Assembly (NCBI GenBank): GCA_913031035.1
Contig: CAJWGN010000018.1
Span: 1-37,445 of the forward strand
Length of the DNA stretch: 37,445 nt
Direction: 5' to 3'
Source: an uncultured Gammaproteobacteria bacterium
GTDB taxonomy: Bacteria > Pseudomonadota > Gammaproteobacteria > Pseudomonadales > Pseudohongiellaceae
The position numbers were made by a program, and so were the translations under genes. This document shows positions 7,860 through 16,533 of the stretch, one piece after another (within the stretch, counting starts at the first letter, position 1; each line of letters begins with the position of its first letter). Under the pieces are notes generated by a model. It saw only the letters and a program-made list of their open reading frames with translations, made no database searches and was not told the DNA's origin.

Positions 7860-8666
7860 CTAGATATTGCTAGCCAAGGTCACTAGCAGACCCAGAAGAC
7901 CTCCGAACGCGCAGCCCCATACCACCAGCCAGCCTAAATGTTTATGAATCATCTCCTGGACTATTACCTTAACCATATGAGGCGTCATTTCATCAAGCCT
8001 TTGATCTATCAAGGACTCCAGCTTTTGACGAATAGCCTCCTCATCAATCGCTGAGCGAAGCGCACGCTCTATTTTTTCTTGCATAGCCGAACTTGCAAAT
8101 TCGCTAGCAAAAAACTCCTTCATTTTGCCAATGAAAGGCGTCTTTAACGAATTGAGGGCATCACGCCCCCCGAGCATTCCCAGCATTCCGCTAAAAGAAG
8201 ACGTCATAATTACGTCCAGCAACGACTCGAATGCTACATCCAAGTCCAATTCGTCAATTCCCTGAGCTATTTCGCCCTGTAATTTGCCTGAACCGTCTCC
8301 TAACTCGCTAAAGAAAGACTGCAAATCAGCCTTTTCAAAGAACTGCCCCATTATGAGTCGCCTGATACCGACTTTGAATTCTTCAAACCGCAGCTGAACA
8401 ACTCCCGAACCATAAAGCCCAGGCACTCTCTCGAATAGCATATGAATAGCAATCAAGTTAGTCACGCCACCTGAGAGCGCAAACAGACCTGCGTTGAGAA
8501 AATAAGCCTTATATGGTGAGGGAATTATTAATCCTAACAAGACCAATAATGCGGCTAGCAGGTTACTTATAACGCTTTTATTAATAATGACGATATCCTT
8601 GCGGGGTAACTTTGCCGCGCATTCTAAAATAAATCTCAGCTCATGTGAATTTTTTCGGCAACCCAT
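7860..8666 (-). CDS. DUF445 family membrane protein
   Basis: The protein has the DUF445 pattern: a hydrophobic N-terminal segment (about residues 33-52), ALSGGVTNLIAIHMLFERVPGLYGSGVVQLRFEEF with the conserved TNxIAIxMLF and LYGSG turns, a long amphipathic helical middle and a C-terminal membrane helix ending LLGLLVTLASNI. The function of this family is unknown. It is probably anchored in the inner membrane at both ends. The frame opens with ATG at 8666, but the first 26 residues do not resemble the usual start and lack a ribosome site. An ATT at 8588 or 8585, preceded by AAGGAT, would give the normal INKSVISN beginning. It follows the nitrilase remnant on the same strand. Confidence 0.85.
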   Translation of the reverse strand: MGCRKNSHELRFILECAAKLPRKDIVIINKSVISNLLAALLVLLGLIIPSPYKAYFLNAGLFALSGGVTNLIAIHMLFERVPGLYGSGVVQLRFEEFKVGIRRLIMGQFFEKADLQSFFSELGDGSGKLQGEIAQGIDELDLDVAFESLLDVIMTSSFSGMLGMLGGRDALNSLKTPFIGKMKEFFASEFASSAMQEKIERALRSAIDEEAIRQKLESLIDQRLDEMTPHMVKVIVQEMIHKHLGWLVVWGCAFGGLLGLLVTLASNI

Positions 8667-8696
8667 AAGAGGTGAGGGCAGATAAATTTATACGCT

Positions 8697-9031
8697 CTAC
8701 AGCTTGGCCTGAGGCGCGATTGGCATCATTTTACGAAAATTCTCTAATATGCCCAACTCTATTTCAGCGATAGCATAGCCTTTACCAGTTTTGATGCTGC
8801 CCACCACCCGCGCCCAAGGGGCAATAATCAGAGAGTGACTCCCGGGTCTCTCTCCAAACACTGTGCTGGCCTCCTTGGCGAGCGGCAACTATATAGCACT
8901 GGTTTTCAATCGCTGGAGCTCGCAGCAAAGTCTCCCAATGGCCCGGCCAGCACCTTTTTAAAACCCGCTGGCACCGTCACAATTTCAACTCCTCGATGAA
9001 AAAGCCCGCGCTTTAGCTCCGGAAATCGCAT
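8697..9031 (-). pseudogene. Nitrilase/carbon-nitrogen hydrolase remnant, frameshifted and 5'-truncated
   Basis: Three minus-strand frames read in turn reproduce the C-terminal half of a C-N hydrolase. From 9031: MRFPELKRGLFHRGVEIV and VPAGFKKV. From 8940 in a second frame: HWETLLRAPAIENQCYIVAA followed by RQGGQH. From about 8857 in a third: GERPGSHSLIIAPWARVVG and then IAEIELGILENFRKMMP. Functional nitrilases read these segments continuously (CYDMRFPE, HWExLLRARAIENQCY, GHSLIVDPWG). Here the catalytic cysteine before RFPEL is gone, a stop lies five codons upstream of MRFPEL in that frame, and the N-terminal half with the catalytic Glu and Lys is absent. In Pseudomonas and relatives a nitrilase gene follows yhdP, so this is most likely the decayed copy of that neighbour. 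Confidence 0.85.
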
Positions 9032-9183
9032 TTTACTAGAAAACTATGTGCAGAAATTCTGGCAGGTTGGCGAGATTCTTAAAAGTGTTAGAACCCTCAA
9101 TAGTAGCCACAATTTCTTGGTCTTACACGAATAGTAGTTATCAAAAATCCTGTACCGGCGCTAATCCGATGAAGCACTCAGTC

Positions 9184-9672
9184 ATGCGAAAACCCGATAA
9201 AGGCTTCACTCTTATACAATTGCTATCGACTCTAGCTTTCATTGGAGTCCTGAGCAGTGTCGCTGTTCCTTTTTTCATGAATATACAATAAAAGCAAGGG
9301 CCACAGATGGAGTCTTGATTCTCGGTGAGTTAAGAAAAAGAGTTGAAATCGAATCCTATGATTCAGGCTTTTTAGGAACAACAATTCCAAGCTCGCCGGC
9401 AGCAGACGACGAGGCATTTGAAGGGTCTTATTACGCTCATGAGACGATGTTTGGCATTGCTCAGGACATGTAGGAAACAATCGAGTCAGCTCAAAGGGCC
9501 ACACCGAGTATTAGCACTGCGGGCTTATCCCAAACCACAGTGCAAAGGCACAGACATTGGATTGCATCTACAAATTCGTAGAAATGCAGACGACTCATTA
9601 GACTTTAGATGTAGCGCAAATTTAAACCAAAACCCAACTCGGCGGTCTTTTATGCCAAGCAGCTGTCAAGAC
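9184..9672 (+). pseudogene. Type IV pilin-like gene broken by frameshifts
   Basis: The first frame opens with MRKPDKGFTLIQLLS and a hydrophobic helix ending SVAVPFF. This is a prepilin leader with the GFTLI cleavage site, but with Gln where mature pilins have Glu5. At about 9277 the frame breaks. A frame shifted by one base continues with EYTIKARATDGVLILGELRK, the usual pilin segment, up to a TAG at 9471. The first frame then carries the pilin-like end: GTDIGLHL, DDSLDFRC and RSFMPSSCQ, with two cysteines placed like the C-terminal disulfide loop of PilA/PilE pilins. At least two frameshifts are needed, so no full pilin can be made. It is transcribed opposite to its neighbours and no pilus genes are nearby, suggesting a relic of an insertion between yhdP and the nitrilase. 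Confidence 0.82.
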
Positions 9673-9756
9673 CGCAACTCTACCGTTGACACTTCTTGGG
9701 AGCTTACCCAGCTATTTAGCAGCTCGCTGCTGACATTCCAGCCGAAGCGGTTTGAT

Positions 9757-12700
9757 TTAATCTGACCTATCTGGGGCACCAAACGCCTGTTTAAACTCTG
9801 GCTCCAGACCCTCCCACGGACCCTCCAAGGTATAAACTGCACTAGTAAGACTGTCCACTTGGTCCCCAAAAACCCGATCGAATAGATAAGCCCCTACCGC
9901 CAATGGAATATTGGCTGTTAACAGTCCTATCCACGGGATGTTGCGGCTCACAGGAAGCGTCACGTATAACTCACCGGAAATAGTTTCTTGCCCCAAATCC
10001 AAGCCCCCTGTTATCTGATAGAGACTGGATGGGCCAGAGATTACCAAGCGATCCTCAATATCTACCAACCCGTCTTTTAACAAGAAATTAGCAGAGATTT
10101 CATCGTAGGCCAGCCCGCGTCTCAGCAAGTCATCACTGAACCGTAATCGACGCATGATGGCGTCAAGATTAATAATACTTATTAGCTTCAAAGCGCCGTT
10201 ACCATCATCATCCTGCAGAAAGCGGCCGTTGCGTATTTCAATACCAAGGTCGCCACTAAGACCGGATGCCGAAAAAAAAGCGGGTGAACCAGGCCATTGA
10301 ATATCTGCCGTAAAAAGCGCGTTTGTGCTCTCGAATACCGCAGCAAGACCGTTGGATTTAAGCACATCAGCCATATTGTCAGCGTAAAGCAAACCTTGTA
10401 GCTCGCTCCTGTGGTCCACCCCATCGTAAAGCCATAGAAAATGAGGCTGCAAAGAAGTCGACTCATCATTCTCATTCTCATCGTCAATGCCAAGCCGAAG
10501 CCCGCGAAAGTCAAAAGCTAAATCGGTGAGCTCCGCGCCTTTTTCACTCGCATCTAAAGTGAATTTCCAGCTGCCATAGGAACGACTTCCTATACTGAAT
10601 TCATCGGTTGTAAACTTCATTTTTGGCAGCGTGCGCGGATCAATATCTACGAGAGCATCAATTGAATTTTGTGATGGAACCTGCGCCACCTCTAAGACGG
10701 CATCTAAGGTGTCCCCATCAATTTCGGATACCTCTGGTTCTGGTTCTAGCTCTGGCTCTGGCTCTGGTTCTGCTTCGTCCAGCAGGCGCAGATATTCTAA
10801 ATCAAGAAGCAGGTAATCCTCGTCACTAAAAGGTATATCCACTTGGCCAAGAATATTTTCACTCACCAGCCTTACTGACCAGGCTGCAGCTTCTTTATTA
10901 ACTTCGACTCGCATATCGACATCGGGCAGCATCTGGTCATAAAGCTGAAAGTCTTTAACATTGATATCAACAAACGCGATGGAGTCACTCAAACCATTAG
11001 ATGCGCCGTCAACCGCCCCATCACTTCCCCCCAGGCGGTCTAGAAAAGCGGACCACTGCTCAAGCTTGAATGTAGATACCGCGCCAGCAATAACTAAGCC
11101 TGCCCTCTCATTGTCTAGTGAGCTTTCCAAATCATTAGACTCTGAACCTACAAAGACAACTCCTTTACTGATAGCGCCACCTTCTAGGTCCATCTGAAAA
11201 CTCAGGTTCTGGCCATAGCGACCCCTCACAGATTGGTTCTCACCAAACCCAAAATCCAAAACCAATGGCCGAATCTCGCCCATAGCCTTACCGAAAGGCT
11301 CTGGGAAGCTTGAGCTTGCATCTTTCAGATCTGTTTCGATGGACAGTGAAGTTTGTGAGTTTCCAGCAGATGATTGATCAATAACTAATTTGGCAGAGTA
11401 GCTAAATTCACCACTCATCTGACGCAGAAGATCGGCAATGAAGTCGCTTTGCATTGGCCACTCAATTAGCTCAGACATCCCCGCCGAACCGACAGAATCT
11501 AAATGAATAGTTTCCAATACGCCTTCTCTGCTGACTGAAGATAAAGTGAAATCAGCTGCGCGGCCAAAAACATTGCCGCTTAAAGAAGTCTCCTCCACAC
11601 CCGTTTCGGTATCGAAAATAACCGGGCCAGATAGCTCAGATACAGTCAGGGAATATTCGGGAAGAATCAGCTGATTTTCTAGAACCACCATCTCTAAACG
11701 AACTTTAGGCGCTGCATCGGGTACGCTTAACGGGATATTGACATCGACTTTTGCGATGAAATCGCCTGCCGCTTGCCAACTAGAAAACTCTTCTTTGAGC
11801 TTTTCACCCACTCCCGCATTCTGTAAATAAACTAACCCCTTACTGGTTGAACCGCTGGCGTTGCCGCTAATGCTAACCCAGTTTTCGTTATCGGAGTTAC
11901 GCCGTACCGTGCCGCTGGCACCGTCTAAGCTAAGACTCAATGAGCGACCGCTGCGAATCTCTACATCGACATCATTATCAGAAGTAAGAACCAATGCAGA
12001 TAGGTCATTCACCTGAGGCCAGTCTTCACTAAAAAGCAATTGACCATGCTCCAATTCAAAATAGCTTTGAAAAGTTTTGAGTTCACTAGCGTCTCCAGGC
12101 AGGGTCGAACCTCTGTATATAATACCCGCACTTGTGACATCCCCGGCCAATACCGCTTCATCTAACCACTGCATACTACTTCGCAGCCTATCGGCAACGT
12201 TGGGGCCATCTGGCAGATACAGGGATTTCTGCGCCCCATCTAATCGCGAGGCACCAACATAAAGATCTAATTCTGATTCTCTTCGGCCATCAGGATAAAC
12301 ACGTAAATGACTGGCAAACTGTGCGTGAGCATCCACCGCATCAGACTCGGCGACGATCACAGAGCTGCGTATTATTATCTCTTGTCCGTCACTAACATCA
12401 ATCAAGAAATCCAGCGCGCCGTTGGCGTAGCTATAATCCCAAGTAGAGGAGAACATATTAGGAATGTTCATACTAAAATTCGTTGATTCTATCTCGCCTA
12501 CACCGCGCACCATTCCGGTAGAGCTATCAAATTCCAATTCAATATAGCCGTCTATACCCGCCAAATTTGGCGAACCACGAACTGAGCTTGCAGCCACCGC
12601 CCTAACGTTCGAATTAAGAGCGAGGGAGGTAAGTTTGGCGTCAGATAATGACGATCTAATACTTAGATTTTCAAGAGAACCTTTAGGTGAATACCGGGTC

Positions 12701-13854
12701 AATTGCTCACCGAGATCTGGCGGTAAAAAACCACTGGCTAAAGCGAACCCTGCAAGAAGATCTATGTCGACCCGGTCTGCCGTCGCGACAACGTCTTGGT
12801 TGGAATCTAGCGTCAACGAGCTATTAAAGTTCAGCCAATTGAGGCCATTCCAAGACAAATGCATCTCAGAAAAATCCATCTGTGAAATAGGACCGATGTC
12901 GGTCTCTTCAAAGTTGACCGAAACGATACCGCTGAACTGCTGAAGCGCTGTACCTTCAGAATAAGGCCCGTTAAAAGCTAATCTGGAAATCTGAGGCTGA
13001 ACAATTAAATTTTTGGGCTGACCTCTTTCCAAGTCTAGCCAAACCTCGGCACCACCAACTAGTTCAGTTAAATTAAATTGTTCTCCATATCTACCCGCGG
13101 CTAATTCTGAATAGTTACCCACTGGAATATCTATATGTAATTGCCCAGACATTTCGCTCAATATCGCACCAACAACCTCGAGCGATACTTTTACTTCCGC
13201 TCTGCTGCGGCCGGGGAAGGCAGTGGCGTGAATGTAATGAGTGGAATCTTGATTACGAATTGATGCGGCACCATTATTAAACCGAAACCTTTCGCCATTT
13301 TGAGTTTCAATATTGACATTCAGGCCAACCATATCGAGCCTAGAAATCCTTAAAAATCCGTCATAAACTGTTGCCAACTCTATGCTTTCAGCACCATCCA
13401 TGCTCATGCCTTGCAGCTGCCAATTACCGTTGGCAGCTTGCTCAACATTAATCTCTAAGCTGTCGACTCGAAAGTCTTCCAAAACCCATTGCCGACGCCA
13501 AATGCTCATGGGAACATCAAGTACTATTGTCGCGGAACTAAAATACAGTGCGCCAGAAGTCGGTTGAACTGATTCTTGGCTATCGCTTACCTTAAGATTA
13601 AGCCCGTCAATTTGGAGGACCGGATTAAACCCGCTAAAACTTCCCGTCAGTTTATCAATGGAAACAGGGACGCCCGCGACAGCAGAAAGCTGCTGCTCAA
13701 AGAACCCTCTGTACTGGGAAACTGCCGGCATGAACTGCCTGCCAATGCTGACGTAGGCCGCAAGCAAGACAACAGCAACCACGATAACGAGTATCGTTTG
13801 CTGGCGTAGCCTTTTAAAGATTTTTGCAAGCATAGAGGTCAAAGCTAAAAGCAT
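9757..13854 (-). CDS. yhdP: YhdP family AsmA-like envelope protein
   Basis: This 1365-residue protein has the size and layout of YhdP (TIGR02099). A single N-terminal membrane helix (about residues 17-36, ILVIVVAVVLLAAYVSIG) is followed by a very long, beta-rich periplasmic region. Near the C-terminus come the AsmA/DUF3971-type segments GDLGIEIRNGRFLQDDDG, LISIINLDAIMRRLRF and the closing YTLEGPWEGLEPEF. YhdP is one of the AsmA-like proteins that carry phospholipids from the inner to the outer membrane in E. coli. An unusual acidic proline tract of repeating Glu-Pro lies at about residues 1027-1040, encoded by a hexamer repeat (10733-10774). The gene follows rng with a 100-base gap. The start is uncertain: ATG at 13854 or the one at 13830. 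Confidence 0.92.
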   Translation of the reverse strand: MLLALTSMLAKIFKRLRQQTILVIVVAVVLLAAYVSIGRQFMPAVSQYRGFFEQQLSAVAGVPVSIDKLTGSFSGFNPVLQIDGLNLKVSDSQESVQPTSGALYFSSATIVLDVPMSIWRRQWVLEDFRVDSLEINVEQAANGNWQLQGMSMDGAESIELATVYDGFLRISRLDMVGLNVNIETQNGERFRFNNGAASIRNQDSTHYIHATAFPGRSRAEVKVSLEVVGAILSEMSGQLHIDIPVGNYSELAAGRYGEQFNLTELVGGAEVWLDLERGQPKNLIVQPQISRLAFNGPYSEGTALQQFSGIVSVNFEETDIGPISQMDFSEMHLSWNGLNWLNFNSSLTLDSNQDVVATADRVDIDLLAGFALASGFLPPDLGEQLTRYSPKGSLENLSIRSSLSDAKLTSLALNSNVRAVAASSVRGSPNLAGIDGYIELEFDSSTGMVRGVGEIESTNFSMNIPNMFSSTWDYSYANGALDFLIDVSDGQEIIIRSSVIVAESDAVDAHAQFASHLRVYPDGRRESELDLYVGASRLDGAQKSLYLPDGPNVADRLRSSMQWLDEAVLAGDVTSAGIIYRGSTLPGDASELKTFQSYFELEHGQLLFSEDWPQVNDLSALVLTSDNDVDVEIRSGRSLSLSLDGASGTVRRNSDNENWVSISGNASGSTSKGLVYLQNAGVGEKLKEEFSSWQAAGDFIAKVDVNIPLSVPDAAPKVRLEMVVLENQLILPEYSLTVSELSGPVIFDTETGVEETSLSGNVFGRAADFTLSSVSREGVLETIHLDSVGSAGMSELIEWPMQSDFIADLLRQMSGEFSYSAKLVIDQSSAGNSQTSLSIETDLKDASSSFPEPFGKAMGEIRPLVLDFGFGENQSVRGRYGQNLSFQMDLEGGAISKGVVFVGSESNDLESSLDNERAGLVIAGAVSTFKLEQWSAFLDRLGGSDGAVDGASNGLSDSIAFVDINVKDFQLYDQMLPDVDMRVEVNKEAAAWSVRLVSENILGQVDIPFSDEDYLLLDLEYLRLLDEAEPEPEPELEPEPEVSEIDGDTLDAVLEVAQVPSQNSIDALVDIDPRTLPKMKFTTDEFSIGSRSYGSWKFTLDASEKGAELTDLAFDFRGLRLGIDDENENDESTSLQPHFLWLYDGVDHRSELQGLLYADNMADVLKSNGLAAVFESTNALFTADIQWPGSPAFFSASGLSGDLGIEIRNGRFLQDDDGNGALKLISIINLDAIMRRLRFSDDLLRRGLAYDEISANFLLKDGLVDIEDRLVISGPSSLYQITGGLDLGQETISGELYVTLPVSRNIPWIGLLTANIPLAVGAYLFDRVFGDQVDSLTSAVYTLEGPWEGLEPEFKQAFGAPDRSD
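10733..10774 (-). repeat. Seven tandem copies of a 6-base unit inside yhdP
   Basis: On the plus strand the unit is tctggt/tctggc with minor variants, repeated seven times. Read on the coding strand it encodes alternating Glu and Pro (with one Leu and one Ala). Because the unit is six bases, gain or loss of copies would change linker length without shifting frame. Confidence 0.85.
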
Positions 13855-13954
13855 CTCTTGTGAGGGTAAATGGCCATGAAACCGTCAATACTGGGTCAGG
13901 CTATTCTTGATTAGCAACGGCTTGCCTAATAGCAACTGAAAACTCACTCAGCCT

Positions 13955-15433
13955 TCAGTATAGAACGACATCAAACTGCTCTTGAGTATACATAGGTTCA
14001 ACTTCAAATTTGACCGTCTTGGCGACTAAATCCTCTAACTCAGCGAGAGTATTAGACTCTTCATCAAGAAGCCTATCCACTACAATTTGGGAAGCCATCA
14101 CCAATAGCACATTGTTATCATAGGCTTTCGCTATCCTCAGCACTTCACGGAATATTTCATAGCAAACTGTTTCAGCTGATTTCTGCCTACCACGACCGTT
14201 ACAGACAGAGCATGGAGTGCTTAAAATCTGCCCCAAACTTTCTCTAGTGCGCTTTCTGGTCATTTCTATTAATCCCAGTTGGGAAAATTCTGTTATCGAG
14301 GTCTTGGCTCTATCTTTTTCTAGAGCTTTGGCAAAAGTGCGATGAACTTGACGCTGATGCTCTAGGTCTATCATGTCGATAAAATCTATGATGATAATGC
14401 CGCCTAAATTCCTAACTCGAAGCTGGCGAGCGGTAGCAGTCGCCGCTTCCAAATTTGTCTTTAGGATAGTTTCTGCATGATTGCGACTACCCAAATATCC
14501 GCCCGTATTAACATCTACAGTAGTCATGGCCTCAGTTTGGTCTATCACCAAATCACCACCTGATTTGAGCTTCACTTGTCGACCTAAGGCTTTGTTAATC
14601 TCATCTTCAATTCCGTACACATCAAAAATGGGTCGCGCACCAGCATAGTGTTCAATAACCGTTGCAGAGTCAGGAATGAAGTCTTCCAAAAACTGTCCAA
14701 TCTCATCAAAAGAATGATGATTGTCTATACGAATTTTCTCTACTTGTGGAGTGATTAGATCTCTAACCGTTCGCATATAAAGAGGCACATCTTGGTATAC
14801 CGTTTTGACACCTTCGTTGCGCTCAATTCTTTCGGCCACCTTTTCCCACAGCCTTTTTAAGAATCTTATATCCTCCTTAAATTCGGTGGCGCTTGCGTTC
14901 TCAGCGGCAGTGCGGATTATGAAGCCACCGCGACCAGCCCATTCCTCCTCATCCAAACATTGCTGCAGCTGTCCAAGTAGACGCTCCCTCTCGGATTCAT
15001 TCTCTAAACGCTGGGATATACCCCTGTGGTTGGAACGAGGAATATAGACTAAGTTCCGCGAAGGAAGAGTCAAATGCGTGGTTAACCTTGCGCCTTTGGT
15101 GCTTATCGCATCTTTTGCGACTTGAACCACAATTTGCTGCCCTTCTCTTACCAGCTCGTGAATCGCCTTATGTGATTCTAATCGAACTTCATAGCCTAGC
15201 TCGTCAACAGCACAAATATCGGATACGTGAATAAAAGCGGCTTTATCAAGCCCGATATCCACGAATGCCGCTTCCATTCCTGGCATTACACGAACCACTT
15301 TACCCTTGAACACATCACCAACATGCCCACGATTATTGTGCCTCTCAATGTGAATTTCCTGCAGCAAACCATTTTCAATAAGCGCGATGCGAGTCTCAAC
15401 ATTAGTGACATTAATCAGAATTTCTTCACTCAC
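13955..15433 (-). CDS. rng: Ribonuclease G
   Basis: At 492 residues this matches RNase G (489 in E. coli), the endonuclease that matures 16S rRNA 5' ends and cuts some mRNAs. The N-terminal half has the S1 domain (GHVGDVFKGKVVRVMPGMEAAFVDIG). Later come the DNase I-like region with the magnesium-binding aspartates of TTVDVNTGGYLG and IIIDFIDMID, and the zinc-link cysteines CSVCNGRG. It lacks the long C-terminal scaffold of RNase E. Its start overlaps the maf stop by four bases (ATGA), indicating translational coupling within the mreBCD-maf-rng-yhdP unit. Confidence 0.96.
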   Translation of the reverse strand: MSEEILINVTNVETRIALIENGLLQEIHIERHNNRGHVGDVFKGKVVRVMPGMEAAFVDIGLDKAAFIHVSDICAVDELGYEVRLESHKAIHELVREGQQIVVQVAKDAISTKGARLTTHLTLPSRNLVYIPRSNHRGISQRLENESERERLLGQLQQCLDEEEWAGRGGFIIRTAAENASATEFKEDIRFLKRLWEKVAERIERNEGVKTVYQDVPLYMRTVRDLITPQVEKIRIDNHHSFDEIGQFLEDFIPDSATVIEHYAGARPIFDVYGIEDEINKALGRQVKLKSGGDLVIDQTEAMTTVDVNTGGYLGSRNHAETILKTNLEAATATARQLRVRNLGGIIIIDFIDMIDLEHQRQVHRTFAKALEKDRAKTSITEFSQLGLIEMTRKRTRESLGQILSTPCSVCNGRGRQKSAETVCYEIFREVLRIAKAYDNNVLLVMASQIVVDRLLDEESNTLAELEDLVAKTVKFEVEPMYTQEQFDVVLY

Positions 15434-16026
15434 GAATCCACCACCTCCTGTTGCCAGATGGCAACGCCGAAGGCTTGCAAATACTGAGCAGTTTCAAATA
15501 GTGGGAGACCTACTACATTGCTGAAGCTCCCCTCAATAGATTCCACAAATGCTGCCCCAAACCCTTGTATAGCATAGCCTCCGGCTTTACCGATAGGCTC
15601 GCCCGTCGCCCAATACCGCTGAGCCTCTGCAGCTGAGATAGATCTAAAGTTTACTGTTGTTCGAACTACTATGGACCTCTGCTTCTCTGAATTGGCAAGC
15701 GTAACCGCAGTAAGAACAGAGTGTTCACGATTCGAAAGCAGACTGAGCATAGATAAAGCATCGCCAATGTCTTGGGGCTTTCCTAGTATTTGATCATCCA
15801 CTATAACGGACGTATCCGCCGCCAAAACCAGCGCACCAGGATTGGTGGCCAACGCAGATAGCGCCTTCTCAAGAGCCACTCGCTGCACATAGTCATAGGG
15901 CTTTTCGACATTAAGAACAGATTCATCAATGTCTTGGGGGCAAATTTGAAAGACGACTCCTAAACTAAGCAACAGTTCACGGCGCCTTGGAGAGTTAGAA
16001 GCCAATACTAGAGGTGAGCTATACAT
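15430..16026 (-). CDS. maf: Maf family nucleoside triphosphate pyrophosphatase
   Basis: The 198-residue product has the Maf motifs LASNSPRRRELL at the N-terminus, the acidic metal site LAADTSVIVDDQILGKP, and the C-terminal AGGYAIQGFGAAFVESIEGSFSNVVGLPL. Maf proteins hydrolyse non-canonical or excess dTTP/UTP-type nucleotides to monophosphates; over-expression blocks division in other bacteria. Its place between mreD and rng indicates the YhdE (dTTP/UTP) subgroup and not YceF. The gene starts 18 bases after the mreD stop and overlaps rng by four bases. Confidence 0.95.
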   Translation of the reverse strand: MYSSPLVLASNSPRRRELLLSLGVVFQICPQDIDESVLNVEKPYDYVQRVALEKALSALATNPGALVLAADTSVIVDDQILGKPQDIGDALSMLSLLSNREHSVLTAVTLANSEKQRSIVVRTTVNFRSISAAEAQRYWATGEPIGKAGGYAIQGFGAAFVESIEGSFSNVVGLPLFETAQYLQAFGVAIWQQEVVDS

Positions 16027-16044
16027 GATCAGCGCCGCTAATAT

Positions 16045-16533
16045 TCAGCGAACGGCGAAGCGACGACGAATTTGTCGCAGCAAATAAAATAGAGAAGGCC
16101 AAATAGCCGCGCTGGTGAGAGCTGACATAAGAAACATCAAATTTACATTAACTGATTGGGTAGTCATTATCTGTAGCCAGTGGCACAACACCAGATTTAG
16201 CCCCACCAGAGCCAAAACCAAACCACTCTGCTGTATGGATGAAAACATTCTTAATCGCTGGTGCAAACTCAAGGTGACATAGGCAATAATAACCAGCGAC
16301 ACCGAGTTTAAGCCGAGCACCGAGCCCTCAAGGATATCTAGCATAATACCTGCGACCCAAGCTGAACCTATGCCCACCCTGTAAGGTAATGCCATCACCC
16401 AATAAATGAGAACCATCGGCACCCACTCTGGCCGATAATTCATTGCCCATTCTGGGAACGGGACGATTGCTAATAGATAGGCGGCTAAAAAACTTAGAAC
16501 TATTACCCAGACCCTATGTGCTCGCTGCCTCAT
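16045..16533 (-). CDS. mreD: Rod shape-determining protein MreD
   Basis: This 162-residue, strongly hydrophobic protein has about five predicted membrane helices and the MreD features FPEWAMNYRPEWVPMVLIYWVMALPYRVGIG and GSAWVAGIMLDILEGSVLGLNS. MreD is part of the elongasome, linking the MreB filament and MreC in the inner membrane with cell-wall synthesis. Its ATG overlaps the end of mreC by four bases, so the two are probably translationally coupled. Confidence 0.93.
   Translation of the reverse strand: MRQRAHRVWVIVLSFLAAYLLAIVPFPEWAMNYRPEWVPMVLIYWVMALPYRVGIGSAWVAGIMLDILEGSVLGLNSVSLVIIAYVTLSLHQRLRMFSSIQQSGLVLALVGLNLVLCHWLQIMTTQSVNVNLMFLMSALTSAAIWPSLFYLLRQIRRRFAVR

Noticed and set aside
8697-8888. 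A 63-codon minus-strand frame as a small independent protein.
   Set aside because: It is the last part of the nitrilase relic; its first residues are out-of-frame sequence and it lacks a ribosome site.
9418-9765. A 115-codon plus-strand frame that could be called a hypothetical gene.
   Set aside because: Only its middle (DDSLDFRC to MPSSCQ) makes sense, as the broken C-terminal part of the pilin relic; the rest is out-of-frame reading.
10623-10829. Plus-strand frames with a Ser-Gly or Leu-Ala-Leu repeat.
   Set aside because: They are the antisense reading of the hexamer repeat inside yhdP.
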